Below are positions 46,003-58,619 of a DNA stretch of 64,000 bases, piece after piece. A program made the position numbers and the translations under genes. The first letter of the stretch is position 1. Every line of letters starts with the position of its first letter. The stretch covers positions 611,414 to 675,413 of the forward strand of contig PUQB01000030.1 in the NCBI GenBank assembly GCA_003024785.1. The letters are read 5' to 3'. Under the pieces are notes generated by a model that saw only the letters and a list, made by a program, of their open reading frames with translations, searched no databases and was not told the origin of the DNA. This stretch comes from Selaginella tamariscina (Eukaryota > Streptophyta > Lycopodiopsida > Selaginellales > Selaginellaceae).

Positions 46003-46464
46003 TTACTGTGCTTGTGTCTCTTCCAGCTTCTCTTTAATGGCTTTATATATAACCAAGGAGACAGCAGTTGCTGGAATAATCTTAGCATAGCTTGCTGGCA
46101 ATCCTGTTAAGTATATACATGTGATGTCTGCATGTTTTCACACACACACACACACACACATGCCAGTATGTAAAACAGGAAAAGGTACCTGCATATAATC
46201 CAGCCGCGCCTTCTTTTTCTAGAATGACTTGGAATGCGTTCATCATATTTGCATATAATATAGGTCCTTGTTGTGCAGCCTCCACCTGTGTCAAAATTTG
46301 TTATACTAGCATGCAACACACACAACATACATATGATATACCTGTAATCTTCGTTGGACTACTTCAAGCGGATGAACAACTGTTTGTGCCGCTGTTGCTG
46401 CTAGAATGCTGTAATATACCAATGCGTAAAACATACATTAATCTAAAACATTAAGAAAGTGTGT

Positions 46465-46505
<41 letters not shown>

Positions 46506-49137
46506 TATATTAAATTGAACCGATGTTTACCCGAATAAAGTATTCACGGAGGTCCCAATCTCCCCACCGGGACCAATCTTCTTCCTATAACGTTCTTGCA
46601 GTTTATCATATACAGTAAACGTTATTAAACTGTATGGTACTACTCTCGCCTGCAAAGGCATTTATTAACTATGAATGTAAATAATATATTTTATACATTA
46701 AGTATAAGCTATATTGTATATCACGTACCAGATTGGGTACCAAGCCTGTGAAGAAGTTCGAAACGCCACCATTGTCCATAATGGATCTGACGACCAAGTC
46801 ATCGACGAGCCTGTTACATTTGCATTATGTGTGTATCCTATTATGCTTGACTGGATGTTCACACACACACGTACCTGTTCGGTGTCTGAGATGTTAAAGC
46901 AATTCTCAGAGTATCTAGAGGATATCCAGCTATTGAACCAGTCATTGAAGCAATGGAACCAAGTAACAAACGGTCTATGTTGGTAATCTGAGCCTGTTTT
47001 CGTTTACGTAAGACTGCCTCCTTAAGCTTTTCATATACAAAGAACTCCGTCACCTATGCACGAATGATTAACGTAAGTATTAACATCTAAATTACGCTTC
47101 CATTACTCATCAATTAATATATTATACTTTATTTCGCATATTAAATATATAATCTTCAATTTTTCTGCTATGAGTATAAACTGTGGTGCACTGCTTGCGT
47201 TGCGTTTTATATCATCCTATGATAATGTTCATATTTACATCATGCATATACATAAGGCAAACGTACCCTCGTTGGAATTAATCGCGCGATATTCAAAAGG
47301 TTCCCTCGGAGCATCCCTTGGAAGCCTTCTACTCTGCAGAACAAAAAAGACAAAAAAAAGTCATGGTATATATATGGGTGTGCCTCTGTGTGTGTGTGTG
47401 TGCGTGCGTTTTAGAATATGCATACACGCCTAAAAGCTAGATAGTAACCGTAAAATGTTCTACCTCCAAATATTCTTCATCTCCTTGACAGCATCATAAC
47501 CGGGATGCGGTTTTACCATTGATAAAACCTGTGGTTATGTCAAGAAATAAGACATCCATAAAATATGTAATACTCTCTTCCTCTGCCTCTCGCTCCCTAC
47601 TCATCTCCCTATAAATGTGTGAGTGTGTATGTGATATACAGACACAAGCATGCACTTCTCTATTATGTGAAATTATATATCTAAATATGCTCGCCTTCAA
47701 ACGCTCCAGAGGTGAAACCAACGTCCTTGTAATTGCAGAACTTAGCGTTCCAACAACAAAATGTCTCAGTAGCTTCTTATTATTTTGCCGAACTTCCTAC
47801 ATAAACTTCAGCTTATACATGTGTATTTAATCCATTATGTAATGTATTTACATTGAACATATTACACGTTACATTGTATATGTATACTTAGATTTACCTT
47901 CTTCCGAGTTGAAAGAGGTAAAGATATGTCCACATCGCCCACGTCTATTATAGCTCGACCCCAAACTTCATCGGCATCTCTGAGATCTTTCTGGCTAAAA
48001 GCCATCAAGCAATTCCTACAAGGCGGCCACACAGAGTTCGACAGGTACACTTATTAAATTATATATTTACCTAATAATCCGCAAATCAAACAGTTGATCA
48101 TGGTCGAATGGACCAGCACCACTTCTTCTACTGTAGCTTTTCGTAGCGCTTGAAGTTCAGCTTCAGAAAATCTAAAAGGTAAGGTTGATCACTATTAGTT
48201 TAATCATATATAGCAAACAAGTTACATACCGAAAACTATATTTTTCTAAAGCTGCCCTCAGCTCATTCGCTGTGAGATAGCCTGTCTATTATGAATATGA
48301 TTAGTTCAAGAGCAGAGCACACACATGCATATATATATATATATATATATATATTGTGTGTGTGTGTGTTTGAATGTGTGCCTACATTTTTCTTGTCCAG
48401 CTCCTTAAATGTGTCAAAAAGTGTATTCTCCCGGTCTACAGCATATTGAGCAAATTTATCAAACGGTACTGACCCGTCACCCTGATTCCCAAGAAAATCT
48501 TGCACTTCCTGATCAAAAAGCACAAACCATATATACAGGTACACACATATATTGTATAATATATGTGTATGGTCATGTGCTTAAGAAGATATGCACACAC
48601 ATACCTTCTCAGAAACTGGTAGATTGAGGCTTTTCAATGCGATCTTCAAATCATTTTCCTGCATCAACAAGAGAAGACACACACATGCAAACATAATGTA
48701 AATACGAAGTAAAACGACATACCGTGACACAATCTTTATTCTCCTTGTCAAATTCCTGAGAAACGCATGTATGTTACATTGAAATGATGTAAAACTAATA
48801 AAACTGTACCTTGAACCTTTTCTGGAGATTATCATACGCATAAGTCCCACGCTTGGGAGAGTACGGAACAGGCTGAGGAGCAGTAACGTGCTCATCCCCC
48901 GCATTCTTGTCTTTACGGCCACCAAACAAGACAATGCGCGCAAACATTCCGCTGCTAATACTTGCCCCTAATAAAGACCAATCAACACAAACATTCCCAT
49001 CCTTCCCTCTCTCTCATACTTACCAGATCATGTACAGACGATCGATTGCTCACAGAATCATCGACTCTTGCCTGGTGCAACTCATCAATACGTACCCATT
49101 TCAGCTCAGCATTGCGCGCCTTGTGCATCACCGCCAT
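46003..49137 (-). CDS. EF-hand mitochondrial carrier (ATP-Mg/Pi, SCaMC/APC type)
   Basis: Seventeen exons: 49024-49137, 48810-48968, 48723-48755, 48605-48658, 48386-48508, 48230-48285, 48071-48171, 47898-48015, 47695-47796, 47464-47528, 47267-47333, 46875-47053, 46729-46810, 46531-46649, 46342-46408, 46189-46285 and 46003-46103, about 545 residues. The N-terminal half holds three degenerate EF-hand loops (DKENKDCVTEND, GNQGDGSVPFDKF, DKKNTGYLTANE). The C-terminal half has three mitochondrial-carrier repeats with signatures PLERLK, PLDTLR and PLEVVQ. This matches calcium-regulated ATP-Mg/phosphate carriers of the inner mitochondrial membrane, which exchange adenine nucleotide for phosphate. 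The start is the first in-frame ATG; the open frame continues upstream to about 49227 without ATG. Exon 7 to exon 8 is one base out of frame. The exon 9 donor is GC, not GT. Confidence 0.85.
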
Positions 49138-49250
49138 AGCCAGATGCTCTGCCTTCTGCCCTAGCACATTCAATGTAGGGTTTAAGTGTTCATTGAGGTT
49201 GCATGTTGCGACAACTGGCCAATCCAATCGCTAAAACTTGGCGACATTTC

Positions 49251-49255
49251 ATTGG
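49251..49255 (-). promoter_or_regulatory. CCAAT box of carrier gene (candidate)
   Basis: CCAAT on the minus strand about 115 bp before the chosen ATG and 121 bp after the end of the F-box gene. Short motif, so position is the only support. Confidence 0.3.
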
Positions 49256-49375
49256 TCCAGCGATGCATTAATATATTCTATGAATATGCTGGCATATATA
49301 CTGACTAACAAAGAATGCGTGTATTATTCAGTATACATACGAGTCTACGTACAAATCCTTCTATACACGTACAAT

Positions 49376-51043
49376 CTAGAACCTGGCCTCCAAGGAGAAC
49401 GTAGCCATGCTAAAGCAACTATGCGAAGGAATGCCAGGCCTGGTCGTCCACGCTCTATTACCCACGTCATACGCCATGACGTAATCATCCCCATGTGGTA
49501 TAACAAACACCTGCTGCTCGTTTCCCACGAGCGTATACGAAGTAAGTTCACATGTCTTCTCACACACCTTGGTCCACGTCATCGTCGTCGTGTCCAAATC
49601 CCATATGCTGACTATATCCGCTTGATCGTTACCGTCCCTTCCCCGCCACGGTACCCTTTTCCTCCTCACCCCAGCAACAAGCATAGGCACAGACTTGCCC
49701 TTAATTATCTGCGGCTCGATCAGTATATAGTTTCTAGAGTGCCTCGTTAACGGCGTGTCTATCTTATTCCACACGTCATCCTGTATATTATACGTGAGAA
49801 CCGCGCTCCGGTCCCAGTTAACGCAGTATGCCATCCCGCCTATACACGTGGCGGTCTGTGAGAAGTCGTCGTGGTGGATTGTCTCCGTCCACATCTGCTT
49901 GGGTACCTCCCGCGTCTCCCAAGCTCCGTTATTTGCGTCGTATATGTGCATCTCTGGGGTCTTATATCGCAGAAAAAGTAGCCTGAATGTCCTTCCTGGC
50001 CCTGTAACAACTAACTGTTCATATGTGTGCGTGTGTGCGTGTGTGCGTGTGTGTGAGAGAGAGTACACATACTAAGTACCAAACAAAAATGCTTATAACA
50101 CAAACACACAATACATGTATGCATATAGGTGTATATTAATGGTAGATTCTTCTCAGTACCTACGTATTGTCTTGTATTGAATCTTACGTGCCATGCATAT
50201 GTGTCTTATGTGTACTTGACTGTGACAGTAGCCATGATTGAACAAGGCTCAAAAAACTATAGTATTGTACTTAGATTATGGTAATACGAAATTAAAATGT
50301 TATTCCGTCATTAGTTAATATACGTAGGCTATGTACATAAAAGTAATTAATATTGTAGGCTAGTACACTATGAGTAATTTAATCCGAGTTTCATATATCC
50401 TACATAACAAATATTATGTAATGAACTTATACTGTAGCCTATATACGACTGAACTTTTATATAACTAAAACACACGCGATTGTATATCTACACACCTGTG
50501 GAGAGTGCCCAAGGGCGCCATCTAGGCCACTCATCTTCTTCTTCTTCTACCAGCTTAGGAAGATCGAAACGCTCCTTTGCAACAGGATTGTATATAAAAA
50601 CCTCCCTTACCAAGTTATTGTTTATAAGACTTCTCCGTGAAACACACACCATTGCACCATCCGCTACACAATCAGCTTGATACTCCTCCTATATTCAGCT
50701 AATCAGGCACTAATCATACTTAATTACGCTTAAATACCTCATGACGACGGGGTATACGACAATCGTTTTGCACAGAGACGGATACCCATTTCCGACCATT
50801 GACAAAGGCGTACATTTGATCGGTGTATACGACGATCCAGCGGTCCAGGATGGACTGATCATACGCCCGAATTGCGTAATTGTGTATGAAATGGGGAGAT
50901 TGAAGAAATACGGCCCAGCTCTTGCATACGGCCCTCATCCTACATACATCCTGTACATTCAATCGTAGACACACACGTTCAAGTAGATCCAATGGCAAGA
51001 AGTCCCATCCTGCACATGTACACTCTACACGCTTCGTCGCCAT
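49376..51043 (-). CDS. F-box/kelch-like protein
   Basis: Three exons (50738-51043, 50496-50688, 49376-50001) joined in phase give 374 residues. The F-box is at residues about 13-55: WDFLPLDLLERVCLRLNVQD, CRMRAVCKSW. The rest is a kelch/galactose-oxidase-like region with IYDANNGAWETREVP, VLTYNIQDDVWNKID, IWDLDTTTMTWTKV and AYDVGNRAWTTRP, that is, repeated 'xYDxxxxxW' blades. Such proteins are substrate receptors of SCF ubiquitin ligases; the target is unknown. The start is the only ATG before the F-box. The gene lies 537 bp from the divergent helicase gene and just upstream of the carrier gene on the same strand. Confidence 0.85.
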
Positions 51044-51580
51044 AGCGAAGAAACCCTTGCCCTAATTCCGTTGAATATCCCTTGTATATTCCGTCAGGGT
51101 GTGTTTAATGACACGTGTAGCATTTTCCCTTAATGACATGGTGTCTCCGTACCTCATGTACGTAGGGTTTTCGTTCTCTTCTCGAAGAAATACGGTCTTA
51201 CGAACGATCGGGCTAGGGTTGCTGCAGATGGACGAGCGCTGTCCGTGTCCGAGACCGAGATTGAGTCCGATCTTCTGAATCGGAATCCGTTTGGCGCCGC
51301 TTCTCGCAAGAGTGTGTATCTTGAGTCTTTTCTCCGTTCTGATTCAAGTCTTCCTCATTTCTCGTAAATGATTCATGGACTCTTGCATTTTCTCCAAAAT
51401 GCTGGTTCAAATCCCTCTCTTTTATGCATTTGGTCGCGAATGGTTCCTCAAATCTTGCATTTTCCGTGATTTTCTGCTTGGTTTTAGTGAATATCTCACA
51501 AAATCTTCTTAAAAATCTTGCCTTTGTCATGTATTTGGTCTTTATTTACCTCTTTTCTTAGAATAGGGTACAACCGCAAG
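51044..51580. promoter_or_regulatory. Shared upstream region of F-box and helicase genes
   Basis: 537 bp between two divergent start codons, with GC content nearer to exons. A small intron or 5' untranslated leader of the helicase gene may lie here. A minus-strand open frame at 51213-51530 has no supported start and is not called. No clear core promoter motif was identified. Confidence 0.4.
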
Positions 51581-53062
51581 ATGGAAACGAAAAGAAAGCT
51601 GCTTGAGCGCTGGGAGATGATTGAAGAGCTTGAGCGACGCTCTTCTGCTGATTTTTCTCGGCTCCGGGAAAAATGGTTAGTTGGGTTCTTTATTTAATCA
51701 ATTGATTCTTTAACAGTATTTTATTCAATGGGCAGGTTCACAGATTGCTTCGAATTTTTACACACATTGCAAGGCGAGCATTTGTGGTGCACCAATCGGT
51801 CCATCGTGTGGCAGTTTTTGGAGCCGCTTTCCTCCATTGGTGCAGGTAGGCACACATTAAACATAGAAGAAAAAGTTTTTTATTATACCCAGATATGTAT
51901 CAATCTGTTTTGCAGGTGAAGGTGTTCTTGCACTTCGGCAACTGTGGCAGAAGATGTGTACCCAGTTTCAGGAATGTATGAAATGCGTGATTGCTTACCA
52001 TGAAGCGAAAGAGTTTTTCAAGAACGAGTATCCGGAGGAAGTCATAGGGAAGATACTCGGTTATCTCCATGACTTAGATAAGATCCGATTACTTGACCGC
52101 GTGCAAGAATACGCTCGTAACAAGCTTTCCTTTACCACGAAAGACATTCTCGTATTTCTCGAGGTACATTATTTGAACATACTTTATGCAGGATTAGAAC
52201 TTGTATATAGAATGTGTGGTATGGATGTGGGTGTGCGTGGGATATGAAATATGGCTGCAGGTTTCAATATGTCCTGATCTGCTGGATAATGATGGTACTC
52301 GGCTAGTGCTTCTGCAATATTTGAAGCTCGCAGAAGCTGCTCTTACTTCACCGGAGTTCGCAGAGAACCATCCGGTAATATTTAAAGCTTAGCACATTAT
52401 CACCTGGTATTTGTTATATTAATGTGCTGAAACTCGGTTATATTAGTACCATATGTACTTACGATCTTCATATAGGATCTTTGGGAGCTTTTTCTATGTT
52501 CAAGCGAAGGTGCCATTTTGGCGGACAAACTCGCTGCGAGCTTGACTCGTGTCAGGTATGTCGATTCTTTACGCTTTAGTATAAAATAATGTCATTCGTA
52601 TTGTATACTTCATTAGCTGTGTTAATATACTTGGCATCCGCACAAAATTACATATGACGTATTTCGTTACATCCACACACGCACATCTACGAATAAGTAG
52701 AACATGTGTGTAATGTAAGCTGTCGTGAACCTATCTGTATTTATGTCTATATAGTTTAGATAGAATTAAATGTTTATAATTATAAAGTGCCTGCGCAGGT
52801 ATTATGTTAATTGTGTATAATATATATGCACATCTGTTTATGTGCATATATATGTTTGTTTATGTCTTTACACATACATTGTAGTCGGCGATGATATGTT
52901 CGTATCATATGTATGTTGATGTCTATACAAATGTCTGCATGGGTCTGCTATGGAAATTGTCTTATATACTTTATGTATATTAGACACGTACAACTACACA
53001 CTTACGCGTGCACACGCACAGACTACCTTGAGACATGTTTGCATACACACACACACACACAC

Positions 53063-53105
<43 letters not shown>

Positions 53106-56100
53106 GAATATGTACTGGTATAGATGTATAGTGTGCGTGTGCGTGTGTATGCATATATTCTGCACTGATATTGCAGATTGATAAACAAGCTGAGGCCCTT
53201 CGAGTCCATTCTGGAAACTTTTCTTAGGCGAATCAGCCCAGAGGCTTTTGATTCGAATGTCGCGATCGTGAATGCTCCCGAGATTTCGAGGTATATTTTT
53301 CTTCTTTTATTTCTTAGCAATTAACTGAGGTTCTTCCAGAACTGACCCTGAAGATCCTCCAAGTTCTCCGAGGTAAGAGAGTATGAGAGGGGGCTGTCTT
53401 TGTTTAATTTGAAATTTTCAGAAATGATCCAGCAGATCCTCCGACGCTTTGCAATGAAAACAGGTGAGAGAAAGCGAGAGAATGGCGGTTGTATTTATTG
53501 ATTTGTTAATGTGAAATTTCCAGAAATGCGTCAGAAGAATTTAGAAGAGATGGCCCAAGTTCTTCTGTGCCTTGGAACGCTGACAGGTATCATCTCACAT
53601 ACATGCGCATCCGCACACAAACTCACACGCCAACAACACACACACACACACACACAGAGGCAGGAGCATTTTTATCTTATAGAATATTTAGAGAACAAGA
53701 GGAAGAAATCCTTGCTTACATGGACGATACGACACCGAATCCAATTATCGTTCTTTCGGACGAGGAAGACCAAATGGTTGTGGATATGTTCGAGGACGAC
53801 AACAGGTATGTGTATGAGTGTCCGTGTGCGTGTGTGATAGTTTTGGCTATTATATACAATACAATATAATTTTAATAAACATTAATTAAATATTATTAGC
53901 AACAGTGTAATAACATTTATTACTATATTATTATAAACCCCCTCCAATTGCAACCTGATTTGACATTAAAATGTTATACATCATATTATATAAATATATT
54001 TTACATTTTAAGTTATAAATTAAATAAGTTATGTATAAATATATAGTATATACACTCATATGTGTATATACATTTACATATTTGATATTTATAATTTAGT
54101 AATTAATAAAATTAAAAATTCATTATCTGTAATTTGTTGTTTTAAATTTTAATTTAAATCGATTTTGAAAGTTAAAGTTTTTAAATTACCGATTTATACA
54201 GTAAATTTGGATATATACAATTAAATAATAAATTTCAATGTATATAAAAAATGTAAAAGAAGATATAAAAACGTCTTCTTTTTGAAATTAGGTTAAACGG
54301 GGGTGTCCACTTAGCAAATGGGGGTGTCCATATAACAGCTCCCTTGTATAAATTATATATTAGTATGTAATATTATATTATAATATACTGTATTGTATTA
54401 TACTCGTTCTATTTATCACTAACTCTATTTATATATGTGTGTTGCTTGTAGAGAGCTCGATGAAGGCATGTGTAACAAGCCGGACGTCCGACAAGCAACG
54501 CAGGCAATCAAGCCAGTACAACGGATGGAAAGACCTCGCAACAGGTTGTTCCATTTAAGTGTTATGTGTGCATTAAATAAATGATTACTGAATGAGTATC
54601 TCATTTATATGATACTTATATATAAGGGGGGGGCTGGGGGGGGATGTTCATGTTAAGTACACATAGGGATAGACATATACTTGGTACGCTATTCTGTGCA
54701 TGGTAATGGAGTATATAAATATGGACTGATAAGCTTATTTTACAGAAGTGAAGCGGAACAAAGAGGATCAAAGAGGGAATCCGTCCGATTGAATGGTTCA
54801 ACAAGCAAAAAGCCCAAAGTAAATGAAACTAAGGAAGTCGAGGAGTGGTACAAGCGAGTGTTCGCGGACATACAGCCCGAGTTGGACGATTGGTATACAT
54901 TTACATTCATGTGCACATATATACATAGTTAAACGTGTATATGGATGTATATCATAGTTTCTCATGCAGGTATAAGAAGGTTTTATCACTGGATGTTTTC
55001 GACATACCACCTACAGAAGCACTTGTGGAAGTGCCCACATCATTTCGTAATTATCAGCATTACTTGGAAGTCTTCCAGCCGCTGATGTTTGAAGAATTCA
55101 AGGTACTTAGCTATTTCTTAGCGTAGAATTTTTTGTGATATCGACAAGCATTTTAGCATTCTTATTGATTACTTCTGCATGTGCAACACGCATATATATG
55201 CTTATGACTAGACACTTTCACCTTCTCTGCAAAATCTGCGTGACGTAATATGTATTTCCAGGCTAGCCTTCAGAGATCTTTTGAAACATTGAAACCGGGC
55301 CATGGATGGAAGGCTAGAGTCCATTTCTTGCTGCAGGTTAGTTATTCTGTCATGTATACATGTTTACATATAATGCATATGTACACACTCACACGCACAC
55401 TGTGAACTCAACTGTTGTGATTGCAGTTCGGCTATTTTCATCACGGAAGATTCTATGAAGATGGTATTACATCGCTCAAGGAAAATGATTTGGTGCTTTT
55501 AAGTCAAGATGGTTTCCAAGCACCGAACTCTCCTCATATCCTTGCCAAGGTGTGTTTTTTTTTTTTTTGCTTTTTTTGTTTTTTTTCTTTTTTGTTAGCG
55601 TCGTGGTTACACAGATATTCTACGTATATATAGAGATTTATAATATTTATAGGTTAAACCTTTTGTGAGGATACTGTTATGATTACCTTTCTGTTTGGAA
55701 CAAAATGTCTTATAGACATATGCATGTAGGTGCTTGCACTCCTAAGATACACTTATGTAATATGTAAGCACATTATCCAACACAGATCTACACATAACAC
55801 ACACTAATCTCATATTTCATTGCATATATACTAATTATGTATGTATGCTCCCATATATTGGCCACCAGACATTCAGATGTATATGTAATCTCTGTGTGTG
55901 TGTGTGTGTGTGTGCTCCTGCGTGTGTGGGAACATACTATAAATATTGGTATATACTAGATCGTTAGTAAATGGGCGACATGTATATCTCTCTCTAATGC
56001 GTATATATACACATACCGACAAGCTCTCAAGCATAATGACGTGGGTGTTATGAAATTATAGTTCGTATATACATATAAATATAACAGGTCGAGAGACCGG

Positions 56101-56712
56101 AGCGTGGAAACCTGGGTTTGTTGCTGAAGCTCTATTTTCCGCCCGCAAGCATGAGAGCTTGGAAAATGAAGGAGCTGTTGAGCGTGGAGAAAAGTGTGTG
56201 GCACATCGACAAGTTATTGCCTATCACGCCGCATCTCAGGGAGACCCAAGCGGTTCTCACACTGCGATCCTTTCCGCTTCTTAAAACGATACTTCTCCCG
56301 CAGCCTCCCTTTTGTCAATCAAGTCAAGTACGTTTATACATACAGATTATGTTTGTGTGTGTTTTACGTATATGTGTATATACGTATTCCCTCCGTATCT
56401 CTTGGGCGATTTGTACGTATCTTCTAGGCCTGCTTACTAACGTAATCGTGTGTTTTCATATAAACATGTATAAATGCCGTCGTATATATGCATTATATGC
56501 AGTACACATTCGTTTTTCTTTCTCTATATATGGTATATTTATTTTGTACGTATGTAAGTACATGCTTGTAAATTAGCATAAATAGGCTTTCTGTGTAAAT
56601 GTATTTGTCTGCATATGCGTTTTTTTTCTGCGTACTTTTGTCATTATATGTTATATATCCGTGTTTATATATGTATAGGTTACACATGCATACCCCCGCT
56701 TTCCCCCCGCCC

Positions 56713-56751
<39 letters not shown>

Positions 56752-58565
56752 GCACATGTATAACTGGGTGTCTAATATAGAGCCTTCCACAAACCCTTTG
56801 GAAGAAATTACGAGACAGTTACAACGACAGTCAATTGAATGCAATCGAAACCTCTGTAAAGAACTGTCCAAGGGATGGCCACTTCCTTTCGCTCGTGCAG
56901 GGACCTCCAGGTATACTCTCTCTCTCTCTCTCTCTCTCTCTGGGGCGGGAGGGAGGAAGGGAGGTCTCATGTGTGTTTTTTTCATTATGCATAATTGTAT
57001 GTGAAAAAAGGTGTGTATGTATAGTATATTCCTCGTAAAGATATGGATGCAGTTTTGTAGATAATAACTAGAATAAGTATTACAGGTACAGGAAAAACTC
57101 GAACAACTGTGGGGATTATTAGTGCAATATTCCAATCATCTAACGGTGAGTGAACATAGTACAGCACGTCGATTATTGTAAGATACACGCACCCGTATAT
57201 TGGTGTGTCATAATGTTCATCTTAACATAGTATAGTAATTTTGTGTTTGGCTACATGAATAAGCTAATTATATTAGTAGGTTCGAAGATAATTGTTGTAA
57301 TCAAATGATAATCGTTATGTTCAGGACATCTGGCAAGGAAAGGTTCATTGGAGAAGAGCAAACGGGTTCTAGTATGTGCACAGTCAAATTCTGCAGGTTG
57401 GGTTAACGTTAATGAAACGCAATGTCCTAAACTAACACAATTATGCTCTGCTGGTTAGTGGACGAGTTGGTGTCGAGAATATGCAATCAGGGGCTTTTCG
57501 ATTCCGAAGGAAGACTTTACAAGCCATCCGTAGTTCGAGTCGGGGACGATAGGAAGTTAAATGAGGCGTCTAAGGATGTGTACATCGACAAACTAGTTCA
57601 AAAGCAAATCGGCATTCAAGCTCTTAGAGGCAGCCCAGGCAGTTGTTTCTGTCGATTTGAGAAGGTAAATAATTGTTTTAATGGGCATATCGTGTGGTGT
57701 ATTCACGTTAATACATATGGTGTGTAATATTGGTCTTCGGTGGATTAATTACGAAAAGTTGGTATATTAGTACGATATAATATCCGATATCTACGTTTAT
57801 GTGGTACTTCAATATGCTAAAGGCTTTCGTCTACTGTCATTAAACATTTATATAGTCATAATGGTCTTTCCATATCAGCTAATATGCATATTACTGTTTG
57901 GTGCAACGCATTGATTCATATTCAGTTTAGCTAAGCTCAGTCATAATTGTTTATAATCCGAGAAATGCTGGATCAATAGATTAATTTTTCGTTATGTTAG
58001 CTTTAATAGTTTTGTGTGTGTTCGGAGCAATATTTTTAATATGTTTCTACACTACATACGCATACGCATAAACAGAGATATATTCTGAAGCTATATTAAC
58101 TTTACATTATCATGACTATGTATTTAAATATACTATAGTTTAATCTCCATATCAAATAGTCATTCTATTTAGTTTTATGTGCAGCATGCTGGACAATGTC
58201 GCGGAGGAAATGCGATCACTTATGTTAGAACCCACTGAAGCCAAAGCCACGAGACTAAAAGATCTTCAAGAGCACCAGCTGTAAGCATATCAACCCTAAA
58301 CCTATATGTGTGTGTGTGTGTGTGTGTGTTGCCATAGATTTATATTCAGGATGTACGAGATTTATACTAAATAACAATACTATACTGACATTATAATGGT
58401 ATGTGTGTATGATATATACGTTTGTGTACATGTAAAGTAAGAACGGATAATGACCAAGTTCCAAGTCTTTAGATTGTACATGAACTGTACATATTATGTA
58501 GACTCATGCACTTACAACCTGTATCGATTTACATATATGACAAACATTAATGATATTATATATAA

Positions 58566-58619
<54 letters not shown>

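Noticed and set aside
51213..51530. 105-codon minus-strand frame upstream of the helicase gene
   Set aside because: Lies in the shared upstream region, has repetitive Glu/Lys/Asn content, and conflicts with both divergent genes.
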